Both the position numbers and the translations under genes were made by a program. This document shows positions 1-6,064 of a stretch of 6,843 nt of DNA, one piece after another. Position 1 is the first letter of the stretch; every line of letters begins with the position of its first letter. Location: positions 1 to 6,843 of the forward strand of contig CAMTOX010000105.1 of NCBI GenBank assembly GCA_947074225.1, given 5' to 3'. The notes under the pieces were generated by a model. It was not told the DNA's origin. It did not search any database and worked only from the letters and a program-made list of their open reading frames with translations. The stretch is from an uncultured bacterium. GTDB lineage: Bacteria; Bacteroidota; Bacteroidia; Bacteroidales; Paludibacteraceae.

Positions 1-243
1 CACTATACCAACATCCAGGCCACCACGCATTCTTTCATCTCACACACGCATGAGCCTAGCTGATAGTTTTTTTAAATAACGAGAAACATTGATTTAGCCA
101 TCATCACGCAAAAATCTTCTTATTTCTCCAAAAATAAGTGGTACAGCATAAGTAGAAAATGCACATTCTCTTCTGAAATCGAAAGTGTTTATATCTTTTA
201 TTAGTCCGATATTTCCATATTCAATTACATCTTCAATGGAATC
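1..243 (-). pseudogene. Sigma-70 factor fragment, sporulation SigF/SigG-like, with two in-frame stops
   Basis: Read on the minus strand from 243 down to 1, one frame gives sigma-70 region 2 followed by the start of region 3. Region 2.2 is seen as EDVIEYGNIGLIKDINTFD. Region 2.3-2.4 is seen as FSTYAVPLIFGEIRRFLRDD, and the region 3 start is INVSRYLKKLSARLMRV. The STYAVP-x-I-x-GEIRRFLRDDG pattern is the hallmark of the SigF/SigG/SigE group of spore-forming Firmicutes (family knowledge), where such factors direct RNA polymerase to sporulation promoters. The frame is broken by TAA at 94-96, directly after RDDG, and by TGA at 40-42. Similarity continues past both stops without a frame change. The N-terminal part is missing, because similarity stops at about 243 where a plus-strand glycosyltransferase begins, and the C-terminal part lies beyond the window edge. 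As it stands it cannot make a sigma factor. It may be a decayed transferred gene, or foreign sequence joined by assembly error. Confidence 0.72.
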
Positions 244-498
244 TTGTTAGAGTCTGCCTCTATGGAAAAACCTATCATAACCACCGATCATATAGGATGT
301 CGTGATATAGTAAAAGATGGAGTCAATGGACTTTTATGCACTCCAAATAATACCGAATCCTTACTTAATTGTATGGAGAAGATGCTTCTTATGACAGAAC
401 AAGAGAAGCAAGAGATGGGAAAGAAGGGTAGAGAAATGGTATTGAATCTATTTGATCAACAGATTATTACTAAAGTTTATTTAGATACTCTTTCATAG
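244..498 (+). CDS. GT4-family glycosyltransferase, C-terminal fragment (5' end missing)
   Basis: This is the C-terminal end of a GT-B fold, family 4 glycosyltransferase, which moves a sugar from a nucleotide-sugar donor to a growing surface glycan. The visible start, LLESASMEKPIITTD, matches the donor-site E-x7-E region of these enzymes, and its second Glu is present. It is followed by GCRDIVKDGVNGLL, the usual end of the nucleotide-binding domain, and then a C-terminal helix. Only about 85 residues remain of a family that is normally 350-400. The TTG at 244 is merely the first possible start: the conserved text begins right at it, the frame stays open only to a TAG at 202-204, and the residues before it do not look like a GT4. 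The 5' part is therefore lost at the junction with the sigma fragment, and the piece is probably not functional alone. Its stop lies 2 bases before the next gene, so it headed or belonged to the same operon. Confidence 0.75.
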   Translation: MLESASMEKPIITTDHIGCRDIVKDGVNGLLCTPNNTESLLNCMEKMLLMTEQEKQEMGKKGREMVLNLFDQQIITKVYLDTLS

Positions 499-500
499 AG

Positions 501-1316
501 ATGAAAGCATTATTGAATATCTCTATTGTACTCTATAATACCCCTAAAGATGAGGTGGAAGAGTTGGTGCATTGCTTACATAGCAATGTATTGGTTAATA
601 ATATATATATAGTTGATAACTCAAAGTTACCTACATCCTCCTATAGAGAGTTAAATGTAGTATATCTTCATTTTCCAGAAAACTTAGGTTATGGAAAAGC
701 TCATAATAGAGCTTTGAAAGAGAGTTTATCAGAATCTATTCCCTATCATTTAGTGGTGAATAGTGATATAAAATTTGATGAAGCTATTCTGAATGATTTA
801 TTGGCATATATGGAGGCTCATGTAGATGTTGGGCAGATAATGCCAAAGGTATACTATCCTAATGGTGAAATACAATATCTCTGTAAACTCTTACCTACTC
901 CGATGGATTTGATTGGACGACGTTTCATGCCCGAAAGTTGGAATGAGAAACGGAATAATAAGTTTGAGTTAAGAGAATCTGGTTATGATAAGATATTAAA
1001 TATACCATATCTTTCTGGTTGTTTTATGTTGCTACGCTGCGATGTACTTAAGGAAGTTGGACTATTTGATGAACGTTTCTTTATGTATCCTGAAGATTTA
1101 GATTTGACTCGTAGAATTCATGAACGTTATAAGACCCTTTTTTACCCTAAGGTAAGTATTGTTCATAATCATGCTCAAGGGTCCTATAGAAATGTTAGAT
1201 TATTGTGGATACATACCATTAATTTATTTCGTTATTTTAATAAGTGGGGGTGGTGGAGTGATAAAAGACGTAGTTCTATTAATAGAGCTGTCTTGAATGA
1301 GATAACTATAAGATGA
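501..1316 (+). CDS. GT2-family glycosyltransferase (rhamnosyltransferase-like)
   Basis: This 271-residue cytoplasmic GT-A fold glycosyltransferase is of the WbbL/rhamnosyltransferase type and probably adds a deoxyhexose to an O-antigen or capsule precursor. Visible motifs in order are the N-terminal strand NISIVLYNTP, VDNS at 38-41, ENLGYGKAHN at 60-69 (the N-x-G-x-G-x-A-x-N signature) and VNSD at 86-89, the DxD-like metal and donor site. They continue with SGCFMLLR at 172-179 and FDERFFMYPEDLDLTRR at 189-205, whose acidic pair E198-D199 is the expected catalytic base region. HNHAQGS follows at 222-228. The end is basic and aromatic (FNKWGWW), possibly touching the membrane, but no transmembrane segment is evident. 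Length fits the family. The ATG at 501 is 2 bases after the GT4 stop, implying coupled translation. The exact sugar and acceptor cannot be read from sequence. Confidence 0.9.
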   Translation: MKALLNISIVLYNTPKDEVEELVHCLHSNVLVNNIYIVDNSKLPTSSYRELNVVYLHFPENLGYGKAHNRALKESLSESIPYHLVVNSDIKFDEAILNDLLAYMEAHVDVGQIMPKVYYPNGEIQYLCKLLPTPMDLIGRRFMPESWNEKRNNKFELRESGYDKILNIPYLSGCFMLLRCDVLKEVGLFDERFFMYPEDLDLTRRIHERYKTLFYPKVSIVHNHAQGSYRNVRLLWIHTINLFRYFNKWGWWSDKRRSSINRAVLNEITIR

Positions 1317-1340
1317 TTTTATAAATTAATTATTACAGAT

Positions 1341-1919
1341 ATGGTTTTAAGTTGGTTAGAGATTTCGAGTACATTTATCGTACTATTTGCAATTATTGAT
1401 ATTCTTGGTTCAGTGCCATTGATATTGAATATAAAAGGTAAAGGCGAGGTAATTATGCCTTTGCGCACTACTTCTATTGCTTTATCTATCTTATTGCTCT
1501 TCTTATTTGCAGGCGATTTAATATTGAAGCTTTTCAATGTCGATATTCAATCATTTGCTGTTGCTGGATCTTTCGTTCTTTTTATCATGGCTTTGGAGAT
1601 GATATTAGATGTGGAGATATTCAAAAACAAAGGACCTAAGGGCAGTTCCTCTATTGTGCCATTGGCTTTCCCTTTAGTGGCAGGACCTGGTTCATTTACC
1701 GCATTATTATCATTAAGTTCCCAATACTCAATGATAAACATAGTAATTTCTCTGGTTTTGAATCTGCTATTTGTCTATTTTGTATTAAAATCGACCGATA
1801 AGATAGAGAAAATATTTGGTCAAGGTGGAATCTATATTATGCGTAAATTCTTTGGTATAATTCTTTTAGCTATTTCTGTAAAGTTATTTACTGAGAATAT
1901 TAGTCATCTATTTGCTTAA
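1341..1919 (+). CDS. MarC-family integral membrane protein
   Basis: This 192-residue inner-membrane protein belongs to the MarC (UPF0056) family. Roughly six hydrophobic segments can be seen, at about residues 8-30, 43-62, 70-90, 105-125, 131-149 and 169-186. The two family motifs are present: FAIIDILGSVPLIL at 16-29, matching the first-repeat FAxxDPxGxxPxF, and FPLVAGPGSFTALLSL at 110-125, matching the second-repeat P-x-x-AGPG. The usual Pro after Asp is Ile here (DILGS), a form I recall as common in Bacteroidota members. The biochemical role is unknown. The family was named for the E. coli mar locus, but its link to multiple antibiotic resistance has not held up, so resistance should not be inferred. 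It starts 24 bases after the GT2 gene and ends 10 bases before the WbqC-like gene, consistent with one transcript. Confidence 0.9.
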   Translation: MVLSWLEISSTFIVLFAIIDILGSVPLILNIKGKGEVIMPLRTTSIALSILLLFLFAGDLILKLFNVDIQSFAVAGSFVLFIMALEMILDVEIFKNKGPKGSSSIVPLAFPLVAGPGSFTALLSLSSQYSMINIVISLVLNLLFVYFVLKSTDKIEKIFGQGGIYIMRKFFGIILLAISVKLFTENISHLFA

Positions 1920-1929
1920 TTTAGATGTT

Positions 1930-2580
1930 ATGTCCCGTTACATTCTTCCATTAACTTATTTAGGACCGATAGAGTATTATAGCTATTTAATCAATAATAG
2001 TTGTGTTATTGATGTAGACTCTTACTATCAGAAACAGACGTATGCCAATCGTTGTGAGATAGTTGGTCCCAATGGTATTATGCCCCTCTCTATCCCTGTG
2101 GAGAAACCTCAAGGAAAAACTGCTATTCGCGATGTGATTATTTCTAATCACCAGAATTGGCGCACCTTACATTGGCGTGCAATTGAAAGTGCTTACAATT
2201 CGTCACCATTTTTTGAATATTATCGCGATGAGCTACTGAAAATCTATCAAAAAGAACATCGTTTTTTGTTGGATTTCAATATTGAAATACAAAATACGGT
2301 GTTAGAATTACTTAATTATAATATTGTAGATTGTTGTTTGTCAGGTGTTTATATTGATCAGTGTAAAAATAATGCATTTGATTTGCGAAATGAAATAAAA
2401 CCTAAAGAAAAAGGTATATATTTGCATAACAATTTAAAAGTACCTTATTACCAAGTTTTCGAACTTCGTCATGGATTTATTCCAAATTTATCTATTATCG
2501 ATTTGTTATTTAACATGGGTAATGAGGCACGGATTTATTTAAAACGCGTTCAATTACAAACAAATATCAATAATAAATAA
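1930..2580 (+). CDS. WbqC-like family protein
   Basis: This 216-residue protein matches the WbqC-like family, named after a gene in O-antigen loci; the biochemical activity of the family is not established. Conserved text includes LPLTYLGPIEYYSYL at 6-20, YYQKQTYANRC at 32-42 and GIMPLSIPVEK at 49-59. Further on are IRDVIIS at 66-72, NWRTLHWRAIESAYNSSPFFEYY at 76-98 and LLDFN at 113-117. The W-x-x-HW-x-x-x-x-x-AY-x-x-SPFFEYY block is the strongest signature. No signal peptide is evident. A TTG at 1912 would add six residues and overlap the MarC gene by 8 bases, but I prefer the ATG at 1930. It lies 10 bases after the MarC stop, and family similarity begins right after it (SRYILPLTYLGP). The neighbouring glycosyltransferases fit a role around polysaccharide, though in Bacteroidota this gene is often found outside such loci. 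Confidence 0.87.
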   Translation: MSRYILPLTYLGPIEYYSYLINNSCVIDVDSYYQKQTYANRCEIVGPNGIMPLSIPVEKPQGKTAIRDVIISNHQNWRTLHWRAIESAYNSSPFFEYYRDELLKIYQKEHRFLLDFNIEIQNTVLELLNYNIVDCCLSGVYIDQCKNNAFDLRNEIKPKEKGIYLHNNLKVPYYQVFELRHGFIPNLSIIDLLFNMGNEARIYLKRVQLQTNINNK

Positions 2581-2589
2581 GTAAATGTC

Positions 2590-3612
2590 ATGAGTGAGAA
2601 CATTGATTGGTCAAGCTTAGGTTTTGGTTATGTACCAACCGAATTTAATGTGCGTTGCACATATAGTAATGGTGAGTGGGGAGAATTACGTGTTATGGAA
2701 GATCCCACCATAAACTTGCATATCTCTGCTGCTGTATTACACTATGCACAAGAGTGCTTTGAAGGTTTAAAAGCTTTTCGTGGTGTAGATGGTAAAGTGC
2801 GTATTTTCCGTATCGAAGAGAATGGAAAGCGTTTGCAAGATTCTTGTCGTGGCATAAAAATGCCAGAACTACCATTAGACAAGTTCCAAGAAGCAATTCT
2901 TAAGGTAGTGAAATTGAATGAGAAATTTATCCCACCTTATGGTTCAGGAGCCTCTTTATATATTCGTCCGGTATTATTTGGTACTACTCCTTTAGTAGGT
3001 GTAAAACCAGCAACAGAATTTGAATTTGTAGTCTTTGTAACACCTGTTGGTCCATATTTCAAAGGTGGTTTCCAAGCTACTCCATTTATGCTAAGTCGTA
3101 AATATGATCGTGCAGCTCCTCTAGGAACAGGTTCTTTAAAAGTGGGTGGTAACTATGCTGCAGGTATGACTGCAACAGTCGATTCTCACGATTTAGGCTA
3201 TTCAGCTGTATTTTATTTAGATCCTAAAGAAAAGAAATATATTGACGAATGTGGTGCTGCAAATTTCTTTGCTATTAAAGGCAATAGTTATATCACTCCA
3301 AAATCGTCTTCTATTTTACCTTCTATTACCAATAAGAGCTTATCTATCTTAGCAGAGGATTTAGGTATGACAGTAGAACGTCGTCCAATAGCTGTAGAAG
3401 AGCTATCAACATTTGATGAGGCAGGTGCCTGTGGTACTGCAGCGGTAATTAGTCCAGTCTCTAAAATTGTAGATATTGACAATAATCATATCTATGAATT
3501 CTCTAAAGATGGTAAACCGGGTGAGAAGTGTACTGCACTATATAACAAGCTTCGCGCTATTCAACATGGGGAGGAGGAAGATACTCACGGTTGGATAACC
3601 TTCTTGGATTAA
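2590..3612 (+). CDS. ilvE: Branched-chain amino acid aminotransferase (class IV, PLP)
   Basis: The enzyme exchanges an amino group between glutamate/2-oxoglutarate and leucine, isoleucine or valine and their 2-oxo acids, in the cytosol, with pyridoxal phosphate. At 340 residues it belongs to the longer, eukaryote-like BCAT type rather than the roughly 300-residue E. coli type. Visible marks are ECFEGLKAFRG at 55-65, SLYIRPVLFGT at 122-132 with the substrate-side Arg126, and VTPVGPYF at 150-157. GTGSLKVGGNYA at 179-190 has K184 as the PLP-binding lysine. DECGAANFFAI at 219-229 has E220, which holds the PLP pyridine nitrogen, and EAGACGTAAVISPV at 277-290 binds phosphate. All key residues are present. 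The ATG at 2590 is 9 bases after the WbqC-like stop with no clear Shine-Dalgarno, as is usual in Bacteroidota. It is the last gene of the plus-strand series and is followed by a strong terminator. Confidence 0.96.
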   Translation: MSENIDWSSLGFGYVPTEFNVRCTYSNGEWGELRVMEDPTINLHISAAVLHYAQECFEGLKAFRGVDGKVRIFRIEENGKRLQDSCRGIKMPELPLDKFQEAILKVVKLNEKFIPPYGSGASLYIRPVLFGTTPLVGVKPATEFEFVVFVTPVGPYFKGGFQATPFMLSRKYDRAAPLGTGSLKVGGNYAAGMTATVDSHDLGYSAVFYLDPKEKKYIDECGAANFFAIKGNSYITPKSSSILPSITNKSLSILAEDLGMTVERRPIAVEELSTFDEAGACGTAAVISPVSKIVDIDNNHIYEFSKDGKPGEKCTALYNKLRAIQHGEEEDTHGWITFLD

Positions 3613-3626
3613 AATAAATATTCTGA

Positions 3627-3673
3627 AAAAAGCATGCATAGAGACTATTATACTGTTTCTATGCATGCTTTTT
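3627..3673 (+). terminator. Rho-independent terminator after ilvE
   Basis: There is a perfect 16-base inverted repeat, AAAAAGCATGCATAGA at 3627-3642 with TCTATGCATGCTTTTT at 3658-3673. It can be extended by three further pairs (one G-U) to leave a loop of about 9 bases. The right arm ends in five T's and the left arm begins with A's, so it could stop transcription from either side. It lies 14 bases past the ilvE stop codon and closes the five-gene plus-strand series. Confidence 0.88.
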
Positions 3674-3857
3674 GCAATATAGAATTTGATGTATTTATTT
3701 TTTTGTTGCAAAGTGCTATCAATCACAACGATATATGCTTTATAACATAGTTTTTACTCTTATTGTGTTATATACTTAAACTTTCAAATTATAGTAAATT
3801 TGTTGATTTCTGCGGTATATTCACGCAAATTGTTTGAAAAATGATATTTTTGATAGA
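3674..3857. other. AT-rich intergenic stretch, no gene seen
   Basis: Between the ilvE terminator and the gapA promoter I find no convincing coding region on either strand. The minus-strand frame beginning near 3726 runs back through the terminator into ilvE and resembles nothing. The only structure is a loose 7-base inverted repeat, TATAACA at 3741-3747 with TGTTATA at 3766-3772, separated by 18 bases, which is weak in DNA this AT-rich. The stretch probably serves as the upstream region of gapA. Confidence 0.5.
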
Positions 3858-3874
3858 ACAAATTGTTTAATTTG
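3826..3874. repeat. Direct and inverted repeat over the gapA -33 region (possible operator)
   Basis: CAAATTGTTT occurs twice, at 3826-3835 and 3859-3868, 33 bases (about three helical turns) apart on the same face of the helix. The second copy is also half of a perfect inverted repeat, CAAATT-GTTT-AATTTG (3859-3874), which overlaps the -33 element of the gapA promoter. The position suits a regulator-binding site, but AT-rich DNA produces such patterns by chance, so function is inference. Confidence 0.35.
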
Positions 3875-3894
3875 AGAAAAATTGAGTACTTTTG
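3862..3894 (+). promoter_or_regulatory. Bacteroidetes-type sigma promoter of gapA
   Basis: The -7 box TACTTTTG at 3887-3894 matches the Bacteroidota consensus TAnnTTTG exactly and is followed by CAG, as is common. The -33 element is best placed at ATTG (3862-3865), 21 bases upstream, inside the expected 19-21 spacing. A perfect TTTG at 3871-3874 is only 12 bases away and too close. Transcription should begin near 3899-3902, leaving an AT-rich leader of about 43 bases with no Shine-Dalgarno before the ATG at 3944. Confidence 0.82.
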
Positions 3895-3916
3895 CAGCGT
3901 AATTAAAAACGAGTAA

Positions 3917-4942
<1,026 letters not shown>

Positions 4943-4960
4943 TTAAGCTATTAGTATAAT

Positions 4961-4996
4961 AAAAAAGAGGAGATCTAATAAATCTCCTCTTTTTTT
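4961..4996 (+). terminator. Rho-independent terminator after gapA, probably bidirectional
   Basis: A perfect 14-base stem, AAAAAAGAGGAGAT at 4961-4974 and ATCTCCTCTTTTTT at 4982-4995, encloses a 7-base loop, and the T run extends to 4996. The stem is 18 bases past the gapA stop. On the minus strand the run at 4961-4966 becomes six T's, so the same hairpin can also end the convergent etfBA transcript. Confidence 0.93.
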
Positions 4997-5001
4997 ATAT
5001 C

Positions 5002-5029
5002 AATAGCGTTCTGTATACAGAACGCTATT
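5002..5029. repeat. Perfect 28-base palindrome between gapA and etfA
   Basis: AATAGCGTTCTGTA at 5002-5015 is followed immediately by its exact reverse complement at 5016-5029, with no spacer. In RNA it would form a 12-base stem with a TATA loop. It is 6 bases right of the gapA terminator and 13 bases from the etfA stop codon. No T run follows it directly on either strand, so alone it is not a standard terminator. It may stabilise the 3' end of the etfBA messenger, assist termination together with the adjoining hairpin, bind a dimeric protein, or be a dispersed palindromic repeat. Confidence 0.85.
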
Positions 5030-5042
5030 AAATGAATATGTT

Positions 5043-6050
5043 TTATTTCTCGGCTATCTCTTTGCGTAAACGCTCAGTAAGCATAGGAATAATTTTATTT
5101 ACATCGCCAACAATGCCAAGATCAGATACTTGGAAAATAGGGGCATATTTATCCTTATTTATAGCAATGATAAATTCAGACTCTTCCATGCCTGCTAAGT
5201 GCTGAATAGCACCCGAGATACCACAAGCTAAATAGAGGTCTGGACGTACTGTTTTACCTGTTTGACCTACCTGACGGTCATGCGACATGATGCCGGCATC
5301 GACCATGGCACGAGAAGATGATACCTGAGCATGCAACACTTGGGCAAGTTCTTCAAGTTTCTTGAAATTCTCGGCATTACCAACTCCACGACCACCAGAA
5401 ATAAGAATCTTAGCTTCTGTAATATCTAGTTTGTCGTTTTCATTCTTCACGGTTTCAAGTAGTTTTACCTTAAATTTAGAGGCATCGAAAGTTGGAGTGA
5501 ACTGCTCTATATTTCCTTTACGCGAGGCATCTCTATCTGCTTTTTGCATAACTCCAGGACGAACGGTCGACATTTGCGGACGATGTTCAGTGCACATAAT
5601 GGTAGCCATAAGGTTACCACCAAATGCCGGACGGGTCATCATAAGTTCGCCCTCTTCACTAATCTCTAGCTTGGTACAGTCGGCAGTAAGACCTGTTTCA
5701 AGACGTGCCGATAGGCGCGGGCCGAGGTCTCTACCTATAGTACTTGCACCAATAAGTACAATACTTGGTTTATAGTGTATCAAAGCCTGATTCACCGCTT
5801 GTGCATACTGTTCGGTTAGGTAATCTTTAAGTTCTGGTGCATCGATAACTATAACATCGTCTGCTCCATATTCTATAAGTTTTTGTGCCTGATCGGCTAT
5901 TTGGTATCCAGGAAGTATTGCTACAACCTTTTCATTTAACTGATCGGCAAGGTCTCGAGCTTTACCAATAAGCTCTAAACCCACAGACTGAATAACGCCC
6001 TCGCGTTGTTCAACAAAAACAAATACATGTTTATACGCTGATTTTTCCAT
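5043..6050 (-). CDS. etfA: Electron transfer flavoprotein, alpha subunit
   Basis: EtfA pairs with EtfB in a soluble flavoprotein that carries electrons between acyl-CoA dehydrogenases and other partners. At 335 residues it has normal length. The N-terminal domain begins HVFVFVEQREG at 8-18, and GASTIGRDLGPRLSARL spans 101-117. The C-terminal FAD domain is clear: ISGGRGVG at 217-224, SSSRAMVDAG at 244-253, and the loop from GQTGK (262-266) through RPDLYLACGISGAIQHLAGM (269-288). It ends with IIAINKD at 294-300 and GIVGD at 312-316, which contact the flavin and its ADP part. The ATG at 6050 is 14 bases after the etfB stop, so the two are co-transcribed. The pair most resembles the EtfAB that works with butyryl-CoA dehydrogenase, some of which bifurcate electrons from NADH to ferredoxin and crotonyl-CoA; this is inference and no dehydrogenase gene lies in view. 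Confidence 0.96.
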   Translation of the reverse strand: MEKSAYKHVFVFVEQREGVIQSVGLELIGKARDLADQLNEKVVAILPGYQIADQAQKLIEYGADDVIVIDAPELKDYLTEQYAQAVNQALIHYKPSIVLIGASTIGRDLGPRLSARLETGLTADCTKLEISEEGELMMTRPAFGGNLMATIMCTEHRPQMSTVRPGVMQKADRDASRKGNIEQFTPTFDASKFKVKLLETVKNENDKLDITEAKILISGGRGVGNAENFKKLEELAQVLHAQVSSSRAMVDAGIMSHDRQVGQTGKTVRPDLYLACGISGAIQHLAGMEESEFIIAINKDKYAPIFQVSDLGIVGDVNKIIPMLTERLRKEIAEK

Positions 6051-6064
6051 AATGATATTGTGGG

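Noticed and set aside
40..96. Alternative genetic code reading TAA and TGA as sense codons
   Set aside because: All other genes in the window use TAA, TAG or TGA as normal ends, and intact proteins contain neither codon internally.
244..246. TTG as a genuine start codon of the GT4 gene
   Set aside because: It falls inside the conserved donor-site motif (LLESAS), so it is the first possible start after a truncation, not a natural one.
1319..1741. Two minus-strand frames opposite the MarC gene
   Set aside because: Both lie within a clearly coding plus-strand gene and show no recognisable motifs.
1912..1929. Upstream TTG start for the WbqC-like gene
   Set aside because: It would overlap the MarC gene, and the six added residues (MLNLDV) carry no family similarity; the ATG at 1930 sits right before the conserved start.
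3690..3726. Minus-strand promoter and small gene near TTTGTTGCAAAG
   Set aside because: The minus-strand sequence lacks the TA of TAnnTTTG, and the only frame runs through the terminator into ilvE without resembling any protein.
3741..3772. Inverted repeat TATAACA/TGTTATA as an operator or terminator
   Set aside because: Seven AT-rich base pairs around an 18-base loop, no T run, and far from the promoter; easily chance.
3871..3874. TTTG as the -33 element of the gapA promoter
   Set aside because: It is only 12 bases from the TACTTTTG box, whereas the Bacteroidota spacing is about 19-21; ATTG at 3862-3865 fits better.
5362..5775. 137-residue plus-strand reading frame opposite etfA
   Set aside because: It is fully antisense to the well-conserved etfA and its Ser/Pro/Arg-rich translation is a typical shadow.
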